32,171 bases of DNA from Planctomycetota bacterium. GTDB taxonomy: Bacteria > Planctomycetota > Phycisphaerae > Phycisphaerales > SM1A02. Position numbers and translations under genes: made by a program. How positions within the stretch are numbered: position 1 is the stretch's first letter; every line of letters starts with the position of its first letter. Location of the stretch: contig VGYB01000027.1 in NCBI GenBank assembly GCA_016873115.1, positions 1 to 32,171 of the forward strand. Reading direction: 5' to 3'. Shown piece after piece: positions 8,390 through 16,599 of the stretch. Below the pieces are notes generated by a model. The model was not told where the DNA came from and did not search any database. It worked only from the letters and a program-made list of their open reading frames with translations.

Positions 8390-10156
8390 ATGATCACCTT
8401 CGACGATGCCCCGAACCTGAATGCCCTGTGGGCGCGCCTGGTCGTGGCCGAGTTCGTGCGCTCGGGCGCGCGTCATGTCGTGGTTTCTCCCGGTTCGCGC
8501 AGCACGCCGCTGGTCCTGGCTGCACAGGCGAGTGGGCTGGATGTCGTGGTGGCGCTCGATGAGCGCAGTGCGGCGTTCCACGCGCTGGGCATCGCCAAGG
8601 CGACCGGCTGCGCGGCACCGGTGATCACGACCAGCGGTACGGCCGTCGCCAACCTCCTTCCCGCAGCGGTCGAGGCATGGGCGAGCGGCATCCCGATGAT
8701 CCTGCTCACCGCCGACCGGCCGCCGGAACTCCTGGAGTGCGGAGCGAACCAGGCGATTCCCCAGCGCGATGTGCTCGGTCGCTTCGCGCGGTGGAGCGTC
8801 GATCTGGGTTGCCCGACCGATGAGGTGGATGCGCGCGTCGTGCTCTCGACCGCGGCTGAAGCCTGGAATCGTGCACACACCGTGCCGTGCGGTGCCGTGC
8901 AGGTGAACTGCCCGTTCCGTGAACCACTGGGTGTGCAGGAGTCTGCCTGGAATCGCGCGACGCTGGACTCGGTCCGTGCCTGGATCGGTTCGACCGCGCC
9001 GTGGCGTGCCGAAGCGTGCTTCGGTGGCGGCCCGGGGTTGCTCGCTGCATTGCGAGCGGTCACGCGCGGCAGTTCGCGTGGCGTGATCGTGGCGGGGGCC
9101 CTGCGGGACGAGGCTGAGCGCGATGCCGTGCTCATCCTCGCCGCCAGGCTTGGTTGGCCGGTGGTGGCCGACATCACCAGCGGGCTTCGGGGCGTGCCGT
9201 CGGCCCTCGCGCGCGTGATCGCGCATGGCGACCTGCTGCTGCGCAGCGATCCCGCGCAGCGGGCACTCACGCCCGACGCGATCCTGCGCGTGGGCGGCGC
9301 GCTCACGAGCAAGGCCGTGGCCCAATGGATGGATGCCTCGCGCGTTCGTCCGGTGCTGATCGGCCGGCATGCACAGCGTCAGGATCCATCGCATACCGCG
9401 GCGTTCTCGCTCGATGTGGACCTGGCCGCGCTGGCGCGGGATCTCGTGAACGGCCAGCCCGAGGCACTGCCGGCGGTGCCCAGCGCACTGACCGATCCCT
9501 TCGTGCACGCCGACCTTGCGGCCGCCGCGGCGATCGAAGCGTGGATGGAGTCGACCGACGATCTCAGCGAACCATGGATCGCCCGGTGGATCGCGCAGCA
9601 CACGCCTGCCGGTGTGCTCCTGGCAGGCAACAGCATGCCCGTGCGCGACCTGGACATGCATGCGCCCCTGCGCCACGATCTGGTCGTGCTCGGGCAGCGC
9701 GGCGTGAGCGGCATCGATGGCCTGATCGCCACCGCAAGCGGCATCGCGCGCAGCGGGGCACCGACCACCGCGCTCATCGGTGATGTCAGTGCCTTGCACG
9801 ATCTCTCGAGCCTTGAGCTCCTGCGCCGTACACCGGGCCGTTGCACGCTGGCCATCGTGAACAACGATGGCGGCGGCATCTTCCACTTCCTGCCCGTGGC
9901 CCAGCAAGCTGTGCCCTTCGAGGCTCTTTTCGGCACGCCGCATGGCTGTTCCTTCGAGGGTGCGGCCTCCATGTTCTCGCTGCCGTATGCGCGTGCCAGC
10001 ACGCGCACGGAGGCAGCGCAAGCCTTGAAGCGAGCCTGGTCGCACGACGCTCCCGCGATCGTCGAGCTCGTCACGCCGCGTTCTGGGAATCTCGACCGTC
10101 ACCGTGCCCTGCAGGCCGCTGTCATGCAGGCGGTCGATGCCGCCATGGGTGGATGA
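8390..10156 (+). CDS. menD: SEPHCHC synthase MenD
   Basis: Thiamine-diphosphate- and Mg2+-dependent enzyme that adds 2-oxoglutarate to isochorismate with loss of CO2, giving SEPHCHC. The 588-residue length is normal. N-terminal motifs include VVVSPGSRSTPL, DERSAAFHALGIAKATG and TSGTAVANLLPAAVEAW, then ADRPPEL with GANQAIPQRDVLG. The C-terminal cofactor domain shows GNSMPVRDLDMH, QRGVSGIDGLIATASGIA, GDVSALHDLSSLELL and AIVNNDGGGIFHFLP; the last carries the Asp and Asn that bind Mg2+ and diphosphate. The gene lies 12 bp after menF and its stop overlaps the menH start by ATGA, so it is translationally coupled on the downstream side. Confidence 0.96.
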   Translation: MITFDDAPNLNALWARLVVAEFVRSGARHVVVSPGSRSTPLVLAAQASGLDVVVALDERSAAFHALGIAKATGCAAPVITTSGTAVANLLPAAVEAWASGIPMILLTADRPPELLECGANQAIPQRDVLGRFARWSVDLGCPTDEVDARVVLSTAAEAWNRAHTVPCGAVQVNCPFREPLGVQESAWNRATLDSVRAWIGSTAPWRAEACFGGGPGLLAALRAVTRGSSRGVIVAGALRDEAERDAVLILAARLGWPVVADITSGLRGVPSALARVIAHGDLLLRSDPAQRALTPDAILRVGGALTSKAVAQWMDASRVRPVLIGRHAQRQDPSHTAAFSLDVDLAALARDLVNGQPEALPAVPSALTDPFVHADLAAAAAIEAWMESTDDLSEPWIARWIAQHTPAGVLLAGNSMPVRDLDMHAPLRHDLVVLGQRGVSGIDGLIATASGIARSGAPTTALIGDVSALHDLSSLELLRRTPGRCTLAIVNNDGGGIFHFLPVAQQAVPFEALFGTPHGCSFEGAASMFSLPYARASTRTEAAQALKRAWSHDAPAIVELVTPRSGNLDRHRALQAAVMQAVDAAMGG

Positions 10157-11022
10157 GCGACATCATGCGTGCTCGGATCCACGATGGTGCTGGGCCCCCC
10201 GCGGTGCAACCGTTGCAGCACATCGATCGATCGATCCTGCCCTGGCTCGACCTGCGTGGTGCGGAGGGTGACCAGCCGTGCATCGTCGCCCTGCACGGAT
10301 CGTTCGGTGAGCCGCGTGACTGGAAGCTCGTGACCGCGCGACTCGGTGGACAGGCATCGTTCCATGCGGTCGCGCTGGCACCGCTGGCGCAGTGTGCCGT
10401 GCTCGACATGCCGCATGCCGCGGCGATGGTTGCTCGTACCGTGCGGTCCATCCGCGCACAGCGGCCGCGCGCACCGCTCGTGCTGGCGGGCTACAGCTTC
10501 GGTGGCCGGCTCGCCGCCGCCGCCACGGCTGCGCTTGCGCCCGATGCGCTCGTCCTGGTGAGCGCACGGGTGCACCCCCTCCCTCCGATGCAGGCGATCG
10601 AGCGGCAGCGGACCGATGCGGCACATGCCGCCGCACTCGCCCGCGATGGCATGCAGGCCTTCATGCGATCGTGGCACGAGCGATCGATGTTCGCGGGCCT
10701 CGTGGCGCGCGGGATCTCCGGCACGGTGGCCGCGTCCCGGGTCGCGAACACACCGAGCTGGATCCGGATCCTGCGCGAACTCTCGCCGGGCAGGTCGCTC
10801 GCCGCACCGGATCTCGCCCGTGCGACGCGCTGTGCCTTCATCGCCGGCAAGGATGACACGGTGTATGTGGCGGAGGGCGAGCGCCTGCGCAGCCTGCGCG
10901 TGGGCCGGCACCTCGAGGTCACCACGGCCGATGCCGGCGATGGTCACCCGACCACGCATGCGCTGCTTGTCGAGGCGCCCGCGGCCGTGGCGCAGGTCCT
11001 GGACTACGCTTGCGCACCATGA
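10153..11022 (+). CDS. menH: SHCHC synthase MenH, alpha/beta hydrolase fold
   Basis: Predicted to eliminate pyruvate from SEPHCHC to give SHCHC, the third menaquinone step. The 289-residue protein is an alpha/beta hydrolase: oxyanion-region [11 protein letters not shown], nucleophile elbow GYSFGG with Ser115, GKDDTVY supplying the likely acid, and GHPTTH near the C-terminus (His265 or His269) as the catalytic His. Sequence conservation beyond these motifs is weak, as is usual for MenH, so the specific function rests largely on position between menD and menB. The start at 10153 overlaps the menD stop as ATGA; an alternative ATG lies at 10165. The gene ends with a second ATGA overlap into menB. 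Confidence 0.82.
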   Translation: MSDIMRARIHDGAGPPAVQPLQHIDRSILPWLDLRGAEGDQPCIVALHGSFGEPRDWKLVTARLGGQASFHAVALAPLAQCAVLDMPHAAAMVARTVRSIRAQRPRAPLVLAGYSFGGRLAAAATAALAPDALVLVSARVHPLPPMQAIERQRTDAAHAAALARDGMQAFMRSWHERSMFAGLVARGISGTVAASRVANTPSWIRILRELSPGRSLAAPDLARATRCAFIAGKDDTVYVAEGERLRSLRVGRHLEVTTADAGDGHPTTHALLVEAPAAVAQVLDYACAP

Positions 11023-11855
11023 CCACGACCAGCACTTCACCGGCCTGGACCGCCATCGGCGAGTGGACCGACATCCGCTACCACACGCTGCCCGAGGGCA
11101 TCGCGAAGATCACGATCAACCGTCCGCAGAAGCGCAATGCCTTCCGGCCCGAGACGGTGATGGAGATGCGTCGCGCGCTGCAGCTGGCGCGCGAGGATGC
11201 CTCGATCGGCGTCGTCATCCTGTGCGGCGAGGGTCCTGATGCATTCTGCGCCGGTGGCGACCACAGCGTGCGTGGGGAGGCGGGCTATGTCGACGAGTCC
11301 GGCGTCCATCGCCTCAATGTGCTTGATTTCCAGCGCGAGATCCGGACATGCCCCAAGCCCATCGTGGCGATGGTCGCGGGCTTCGCGATCGGTGGCGGCC
11401 ATGTCCTGCACATGATGTGCGATCTCACGATCGCAGCCGACAACGCCACGTTCGGACAGATCGGTCCCAAGGTCGGCTCGTTCGATGGCGGATACGGGAG
11501 CGCCTACATGGCGCGCATCATCGGCCAGAAGAAGGCGCGCGAGATGTGGTTCCTCTGCAGGCAGTATTCCGCGAAGCAGGCACTCGACATGGGTCTCGTC
11601 AACACGGTGGTGCCGCTGGCCGACCTCGAGCGCGAAACGCTGCAGTGGTGCCGCGAGATGCTCGCGTGCTCGCCCACGGCCCTGCGCTGCCTGAAGGCCG
11701 CGATGAATGCCGATTGCGATGGCCAGGCGGGGCTGCAGGAACTGGCCGGCTGCGCCACGATGCTCTACTACATGACCGACGAGGCACAGGAGGGTTCGCG
11801 CGCGTGGCGTGAGCGCCGCCCGCCGGCATGGGACACGATCACGCGCCGCCCGTGA
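11019..11855 (+). CDS. menB: 1,4-dihydroxy-2-naphthoyl-CoA synthase MenB
   Basis: Crotonase-fold enzyme that closes the second ring of the naphthoquinone, turning o-succinylbenzoyl-CoA into DHNA-CoA. The 278-residue protein is strongly conserved: [96 protein letters not shown] and [20 protein letters not shown]. The [10 protein letters not shown] and WFLCRQ blocks separate MenB from other crotonases. The ATG at 11019 overlaps the menH stop as ATGA and is preferred over a TTG at 11010. The gene ends at the GTGA overlap with menA. Confidence 0.97.
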   Translation: MTTTSTSPAWTAIGEWTDIRYHTLPEGIAKITINRPQKRNAFRPETVMEMRRALQLAREDASIGVVILCGEGPDAFCAGGDHSVRGEAGYVDESGVHRLNVLDFQREIRTCPKPIVAMVAGFAIGGGHVLHMMCDLTIAADNATFGQIGPKVGSFDGGYGSAYMARIIGQKKAREMWFLCRQYSAKQALDMGLVNTVVPLADLERETLQWCREMLACSPTALRCLKAAMNADCDGQAGLQELAGCATMLYYMTDEAQEGSRAWRERRPPAWDTITRRP

Positions 11856-12775
11856 GCGATGCCGCGCACATCCCGGCGCCGCAGCGTGCCGGACTTGCCA
11901 TCTGGATCGCGGCCATGCGGCCCAAGACCCTGCCGGCAGGCCTCGCTCCAGTGGTCGTCGGTGCGGCGATCGCCCGTGCACAGAGCGCTGCGCCATGGGA
12001 GGCCCGTGAGTGGGGTCTCTTCGCGGCGTGCGCACTCGGCGCGCTCGGGGTGCAGGTCGCCACGAACTTCGCCAATGAGTGCCTCGACTCCCACAAGGGG
12101 GCCGACACGCTGGATCGGCTCGGTCCCACGCGAGCCGTGGCGGCGGGGCTCATCGCACCCGCACGCATGTGGATGGGGACGGCCATCGCGCTTGCCATCG
12201 CAGGCGTGGCCGCCGCGTGGCTCTCCATCGAGGTGAGCATCGGCTACGCGTTCCTCGGCCTGATCAGTGGCGTGCTCGCGCTCGCCTATACGGGCGGACC
12301 GGTTCCGCTGGCCTATGTGGGGCTGGGCGATCTCTTCGTGCTCGCCTTCTTCGGTGTCGTGGCCGTGGTCGCCACGGGGCTTGCACTCGGTGCGGACCTC
12401 GGTGCGCCGCTCGTCACGGCGGGCGTGGGTTGCGGGTTGCTTTCGACCGCCATCCTTGCGGTCAACAATCTCCGTGATCGAGAGGGCGATGCTCGGGCGC
12501 GCAAGTTGACGCTCGCCGTGCGCCTGGGCGAACGCTTCGCCCGGCTGGAGTACGCGGCCTGCGTGGCTGGTGCGCTGGCGTGCTTCGCATGGTTCGCCGC
12601 AGGGCAGGATCCGCTGGCTTATCTGCCATGCCTGCCATCCATGCTGCTGGTCGTGCAGGTCGTACGCGTGCTGCGCGGGCTGGACGGTCGACCGTTGAAT
12701 GGCGTGCTAGCCTCCACGGGATCGGCTCTGCTGGTGACGGCAGTGCTGTTCGCCCTCGTCGTGACCCGTTCCTGA
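11852..12775 (+). CDS. menA: 1,4-dihydroxy-2-naphthoate polyprenyltransferase MenA
   Basis: Integral membrane UbiA-family prenyltransferase that attaches the isoprenoid tail to DHNA, giving demethylmenaquinone. The protein, about 307 residues, shows [18 protein letters not shown] at the N-terminus, the first Asp-rich motif [14 protein letters not shown], and the second [20 protein letters not shown]. Both match MenA. About eight hydrophobic segments are visible. The start is taken as GTG at 11852, overlapping the menB stop as GTGA; an ATG at 11828 would add eight residues and deepen the overlap. The gene ends with TGATG, where the menC ATG begins on the last base of the stop. Confidence 0.93.
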   Translation: MSDAAHIPAPQRAGLAIWIAAMRPKTLPAGLAPVVVGAAIARAQSAAPWEAREWGLFAACALGALGVQVATNFANECLDSHKGADTLDRLGPTRAVAAGLIAPARMWMGTAIALAIAGVAAAWLSIEVSIGYAFLGLISGVLALAYTGGPVPLAYVGLGDLFVLAFFGVVAVVATGLALGADLGAPLVTAGVGCGLLSTAILAVNNLRDREGDARARKLTLAVRLGERFARLEYAACVAGALACFAWFAAGQDPLAYLPCLPSMLLVVQVVRVLRGLDGRPLNGVLASTGSALLVTAVLFALVVTRS

Positions 12776-13791
12776 TGCAGTCCTTCAGCGTTGCTTGGTA
12801 CGAACTTCCCATTCGCGCGCCGTTTCCAGCGGGCGGGGAGATGGTTCGTACGCGGCGCGGGGCGATCCTGCGCATGGAAGATGGCGACCGGACCGGCTAC
12901 GGCGAGCTGGCACCACTCGCCGGACTGCATCGTGAGTCGCTGCAGGACGCCCTCGAGGGGTTGCTGGAAGCCACGCAGAGCGGCTCGATGCCCATGGCGC
13001 CGAGCGCCTCCTTTGCGCTCTCCTGTGCGCACGCGACATGGGTGCATGACCGTCGCTACGGCTTCGGGCGCATCGAGCACAGCGCCATCGGCGTCAACGC
13101 CGTCTTCTCCGGCGATGCTGTGGCCGCGCGCGCCGCGATCGAGCGCGGGGAGTTCGACGGCTATCGCACGGTGAAGGTGAAAGTCGGCCGGGGCAAGGTC
13201 GCCGACGATGCCGCGCTGATCGGCGTGATGCTGGAAGGGCTTGATCCCTCGGTCCGCCTGCGGCTCGATGGGAATCGTCGGCTCACGATGACCGCGGCCG
13301 TGCGCTTGATGAAGCGGCTCGACGCGGAGCGCATCGAGTACATGGAGGAGCCGCTGCGCAACCCGCTCGACATGCCCGAGCTCAGCCGCCGCACCGGGAT
13401 CGCCATGGCCATCGACGAGTCGCTGCACGAACCCGCGCACCGCGAGGCGCTCGTGGGCGCACCAGGCATCGAGGTGCAGGTCCTCAAGCCGAGCCTGCTT
13501 GGCGCCCTCGAGGAAGTCGAGCACGCGGTGACGCGTGGCCGCATCCACGGCATGGATACCGTGCTCTCGAGCTGCCTTGAGTCCTCCTACACGCTGGCCC
13601 TGCTCGCGAGGCTTGCATCAGTCACCTCGACCGGCGGTCGTGACCACGGGCTGGCTTCAGCGGGTCTCTTCGAATTCGATCTCGTGGAGCAGGCACCCGT
13701 TCGGGAAGGCCGCATGGAGATCGCGCCCGCACTCCCGATTCCGAGGCTTGATTTCGTACCGCTCAAGGAGGCAGCCGTTCCATGGAGGTGA
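12775..13791 (+). CDS. menC: o-succinylbenzoate synthase MenC
   Basis: Enolase-superfamily dehydratase that converts SHCHC to o-succinylbenzoate. The 338-residue protein contains the catalytic KxK in TVKVKVGRG (Lys134, Lys136), metal ligands in LRLDGNRR, EYMEEPL and AIDESL, and the second catalytic lysine in VQVLKPSLLGA (Lys238). An N-terminal capping domain precedes the barrel. Length and motifs are normal for MenC, and the men context rules out other superfamily members such as dipeptide epimerase. The ATG at 12775 shares a base with the menA stop (TGATG). The last 10 bases overlap menE. Confidence 0.94.
   Translation: MQSFSVAWYELPIRAPFPAGGEMVRTRRGAILRMEDGDRTGYGELAPLAGLHRESLQDALEGLLEATQSGSMPMAPSASFALSCAHATWVHDRRYGFGRIEHSAIGVNAVFSGDAVAARAAIERGEFDGYRTVKVKVGRGKVADDAALIGVMLEGLDPSVRLRLDGNRRLTMTAAVRLMKRLDAERIEYMEEPLRNPLDMPELSRRTGIAMAIDESLHEPAHREALVGAPGIEVQVLKPSLLGALEEVEHAVTRGRIHGMDTVLSSCLESSYTLALLARLASVTSTGGRDHGLASAGLFEFDLVEQAPVREGRMEIAPALPIPRLDFVPLKEAAVPWR
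13765..13771 (+). promoter_or_regulatory. Ribosome binding site of menE
   Basis: AAGGAGG lies inside the end of menC, 10 bases before the menE ATG at 13782. It fixes the menE start and explains how menE is translated despite overlapping menC. Confidence 0.75.
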
Positions 13792-15176
13792 TCACCCTCC
13801 AGATGGGTCCAGGCGGCATCGCCGATCCACACTGGCAGGGCGTGCGTGTTGCATACGAGCACTCGCTCTGGGCCGAGGGCCTGGGTACGGGTGGACGCGT
13901 TGGTGTTCGCGCGTCGCTCGATGCCGAGGCGATCAGCGCGCTCTTCGCCGTGGTGCGCCGCGGTGCCTGCGCAGTGCTCCTGAATCCACGCGATCCCGAG
14001 GCTCGGCGCACCGCCGTCTGCGTGCAGGCGGGCGCGGCGAGCCTGCCCGCGCCGAGCGCACCCAGCTGCACCGTCCCCGGCGCCCATCCTGATCCATCGC
14101 GACCCACGGTGATCGTGCCCACGAGCGGTTCGAGCGGTGAGCCCCGTCTGATCGTGCATTCGGCCGCGACGCTCATCGAGGCTGCCGCGCGTGCGTCGAA
14201 GGCCTGCTCGTTCGCCACCGATGATTGTTGGGGGCTCACCATCCCTTGGCACCATGTCGGCGGACTCGGCATCCTGATGCGCGCGGCGCTCGTGGGTGCG
14301 CGCGTGGCGATGGTGCGCGGCGAATCATCGGTCGACCTGCAGGCGTTCCTGCTCGCGGCACCGTCGGTCACGCACGCCTCGATCGTGCCGACGCAACTGG
14401 CCGGCCTCCTGCACGCCGCCCAACACGATCCGAGCCTCCATGACCGCATCCGTGCCATGAAGGCGCTGGTCGTCGGGGGCGCAGCGTGCCCGGTCGACTG
14501 GCGCAACCGCGCGCTCGAGGCCGGCTGGCCGCTGGTGATGACCTACGGCATGACCGAGACCGGAGCGATGGTGGCAGCCGGTCGACCGACGCCGGAGTCG
14601 GCTGATGGCTGGTCGGGGCGCTGGCTCGATGGTGTCGTGGCCAAGCGGATCGATGCAGATCTGTTCGTGCGTTCGCCGACGATGGCGCTTGGTGCCTGGC
14701 GCGATGGACAGATCGAGCCGATCGTCGAGGCTGGCGGCTGGCTGCTTACGAATGACCAGGGCCGCTTCGAGCAGGGTGCGGTCATCATCACTGGCCGAAG
14801 CGACCGCGTCTTCATCTCCGGCGGCGAGAATGTGGATCCGGTCGAGCTCGAGGCCCAGCTCCTGCACCACGCCGCACTGCTCGGTGCGCGCGTGATCGGT
14901 GTGCCGGACGATCGTTGGGGCATGCGTCCTGCTGCCTTCGTGCGCAGCGACGGCAGCCCGGTCGACTGGGATGCCCTCATCGCCTCGCTCGCCGAGCGCC
15001 TGCCGCGCCATGCGCTGCCGGACTCGATCATCGAGTGGCCGGCCGATCTGCCGCACAAGGCGTCGTTGGCGCAGTGCCATGCGGCACTGCCCTCGGCGCG
15101 GGTCCTGTGGAGCAAGTCCGTACCCGAGCGTTCAGCGGCCGTCGAGTCGGCGGACGGCGTCGGGCACGGCGACTGA
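13782..15176 (+). CDS. menE: o-succinylbenzoate-CoA ligase MenE, A10 lysine not seen
   Basis: ANL-superfamily enzyme that activates o-succinylbenzoate with ATP and transfers it to CoA. The 464-residue protein has the P-loop TSGSSGEP (114-121), IPWHHVGGLGIL, the A5 motif TYGMTETG, the A7-like LLTNDQGRF and the A8 hinge GRSDRVFISGGENVDPVELE. The C-terminal A10 motif, normally LPRxxxGK, reads LPHKASLAQ at 423-431. Leu429 and Ala430 stand where Gly and the catalytic Lys should be, and Lys426 is four positions early. That lysine is needed for adenylation in characterised ANL enzymes, so either Lys426 substitutes or activity is altered. The gene is last in the men operon, and its 3' end overlaps the opposing thioesterase gene by 45 bp. 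Confidence 0.9.
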   Translation: MEVITLQMGPGGIADPHWQGVRVAYEHSLWAEGLGTGGRVGVRASLDAEAISALFAVVRRGACAVLLNPRDPEARRTAVCVQAGAASLPAPSAPSCTVPGAHPDPSRPTVIVPTSGSSGEPRLIVHSAATLIEAAARASKACSFATDDCWGLTIPWHHVGGLGILMRAALVGARVAMVRGESSVDLQAFLLAAPSVTHASIVPTQLAGLLHAAQHDPSLHDRIRAMKALVVGGAACPVDWRNRALEAGWPLVMTYGMTETGAMVAAGRPTPESADGWSGRWLDGVVAKRIDADLFVRSPTMALGAWRDGQIEPIVEAGGWLLTNDQGRFEQGAVIITGRSDRVFISGGENVDPVELEAQLLHHAALLGARVIGVPDDRWGMRPAAFVRSDGSPVDWDALIASLAERLPRHALPDSIIEWPADLPHKASLAQCHAALPSARVLWSKSVPERSAAVESADGVGHGD

Positions 15177-15524
15177 TGCCCCGTCACGCCCGACGCACGC
15201 ATGCACGAGCGTGATGCGCGCCGCGCATCGGGAGCCGAGCATGAGTTCGTGGAGCGTCGTCACCGATCGCTCGCCGCACGCGGTCATGGACGAATGCACC
15301 TCGACCGCATCGCCAACGCGCAGCGGGACATGAAGATCGGCCTCGACCCTCACGATGGGCATGGCCGGGAGCCGTCCGGTGAGCATGTCGCTGATGGGCA
15401 CACCACAGGCTGCGAGCCAGTGCTCGAAGCCGCGGTGCGCGATCTCGATCGACCGCGCCGTGAAGACCACACCGGCGGCGTCGGTGTCGGCGAGCGAGAC
15501 GATGTGCCGGAACGCGTGCTGCAC
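15132..15524 (-). CDS. Hotdog-fold thioesterase, probable DHNA-CoA hydrolase (MenI-like)
   Basis: Predicted to hydrolyse DHNA-CoA to 1,4-dihydroxy-2-naphthoate between the MenB and MenA steps. The 130-residue protein is a 4HBT-type hotdog thioesterase with LADTDAAGVVFTARSIEIAH near the N-terminus; Asp15 matches the catalytic Asp of the DHNA-CoA thioesterase and 4-hydroxybenzoyl-CoA thioesterase families. The strand VRVEADLHVPLRVGDAVEV is also typical. The only usable start in this frame is GTG at 15524, since a stop lies 9 bases further upstream. It is the only men-type gene on the minus strand and overlaps the end of menE by 45 bp. Thioesterase fold is firm; DHNA-CoA specificity is inferred from context and the motif. 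Confidence 0.8.
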   Translation of the reverse strand: MQHAFRHIVSLADTDAAGVVFTARSIEIAHRGFEHWLAACGVPISDMLTGRLPAMPIVRVEADLHVPLRVGDAVEVHSSMTACGERSVTTLHELMLGSRCAARITLVHACVGRDGASVAVPDAVRRLDGR

Positions 15525-15541
15525 GCACGCATCCTAGGGGT

Positions 15542-15824
15542 TCAGCAGGAGCCCCACGCGTTGAGCATCACGCCCAGGTCGGATGCCGTCGACGGGGCCG
15601 TCGCCATCAAGGCCGGCAGGGCAGGCGGGCGGCGGCGTGAAGGGCGCAAGGAAGCGGAAGCTCGAGACAGGCGGATTCCCTGCACCGCCGGGGATGTTCA
15701 CGATCTCGATGCCGCCGATCGGGTGGAGCATCGGCATCCGGGTACCGCCGGCATGGAGCTCGTGTCCGTTGCCCAGCGTCCAGGTGCCGCGGGCGACGAG
15801 GCGCTCAAACTGGGCGATCCACAC
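15542..15824 (-). pseudogene. Frameshifted 3' remnant of a secreted protein with dockerin-like tail
   Basis: A GTG-started or truncated frame from 15824 reads WTLGNGHELHAGGTRMPML, then PPPACPAGLDGDGPVDGI. After that a single extra C, near 15575, breaks the frame. Dropping that base restores DLGVMLNAWGSC followed by TGA at 15542-15544, the standard end of the dockerin-like tails in this genome (compare the lectin protein at 30006-31049). There is no signal peptide and no recognised catalytic domain, so this looks like the decayed end of a longer exported protein. A sequencing error could explain the shift but not the missing 5' part. It lies 28 bp from the divergent K+ channel start. Confidence 0.6.
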
Positions 15825-15852
15825 CGGTGGAAGAGATCGCTACCTTCCCTGC

Positions 15853-16590
15853 ATGCCCAGCGCGAGCCCTCCACGACGGCCGCGGCGGACCGCCCGTGCG
15901 ATCGCGCCGGTGGCCACCCCGGCGCATGTGCGGTCCCCCCAGCAGGGATCCCTCGCCGAGATGCGCGACTCGGTCTACCACATCTACATGGCCGCGCTCG
16001 CCATGCTGGCGATCTTGGTCTCGGTGGGTCTGCTCGCCTCGCCGACCGAGCCCGATGTGGTCGGCGTGCTCACGGTGGTTGACTTTGTCCTCTGCCTCGT
16101 CTTCTTCTTTGACTTCCTGCGCCACCTCTGGATGGCACCGTCGAAGCTGCAGTACCTGCGCGGCTGGGGGATCATTGACCTCCTGAGTTGTGTTCCATTC
16201 GTGGCGCAGACGCGCTGGCTCAGGTTGGCGCGCCTCTTCCGCCTGCTCATGCTCGCGCGCGCGGTACGCATCCTGATCGAGTCGGCACGGACCGAGCCCC
16301 GCAGCATCGTCATGGCGGCAGCGACCTTCTCCATCCAGGTGCTCTTCATCTTGATCTGCATCATCGTGCTCAAGGTCGAGCATGATGCGCCCGATGGCAA
16401 CATCCGCAGTGCCGCCGATGTGCTCTGGTGGGCGATGACCACCGTCACGACCGTGGGCTACGGCGACCGGTTCCCGGTCACCACCGAGGGGCGCATCTGC
16501 GGTGCCATCCTGATGGTTTCGGGCATCGGCTACCTGGCGACGATGCTGAGCGTCGTCGCGCAGGCCTTCGTCCCGACGCGCAAGCCGTGA
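15853..16590 (+). CDS. Voltage-gated-type potassium channel, six transmembrane segments
   Basis: Predicted K+-selective channel of the inner membrane. The 245-residue protein has a Pro/Arg-rich cytoplasmic N-terminus (1-40), then S1 (YMAALAMLAILVSVGLL), S2 (VVDFVLCLVFFFDFLRHLW), S3 (WGIIDLLSCVPFV) and S4 with repeated arginines (RWLRLARLFRLLMLARAVRI). S5, a pore loop and S6 follow. The selectivity filter is TVGYGD at 200-205. There is no C-terminal RCK or cNMP-binding domain, so gating is probably by voltage, as in KvAP-like channels. The ATG at 15853 was chosen because the frame upstream overlaps the pseudogene and lacks conserved features. It converges with the metallophosphoesterase gene, 9 bp apart. 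Confidence 0.9.
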   Translation: MPSASPPRRPRRTARAIAPVATPAHVRSPQQGSLAEMRDSVYHIYMAALAMLAILVSVGLLASPTEPDVVGVLTVVDFVLCLVFFFDFLRHLWMAPSKLQYLRGWGIIDLLSCVPFVAQTRWLRLARLFRLLMLARAVRILIESARTEPRSIVMAAATFSIQVLFILICIIVLKVEHDAPDGNIRSAADVLWWAMTTVTTVGYGDRFPVTTEGRICGAILMVSGIGYLATMLSVVAQAFVPTRKP

Positions 16591-16599
16591 GCCCCCGGC

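Noticed and set aside
6809-10102. Very long minus-strand open frame continuous with rnd and antisense to menF and menD
   Set aside because: The plus strand encodes well-conserved MenF and MenD there, and the antisense translation has no family motifs. High GC content removes stop codons from this frame. RNase D homology begins only at 6808.
15583-15852. N-terminal extension of the K+ channel frame
   Set aside because: The extra 90 residues lie antisense to the dockerin pseudogene, are Pro/Arg-rich and have no channel homology. The ATG at 15853 gives a normal-length channel.
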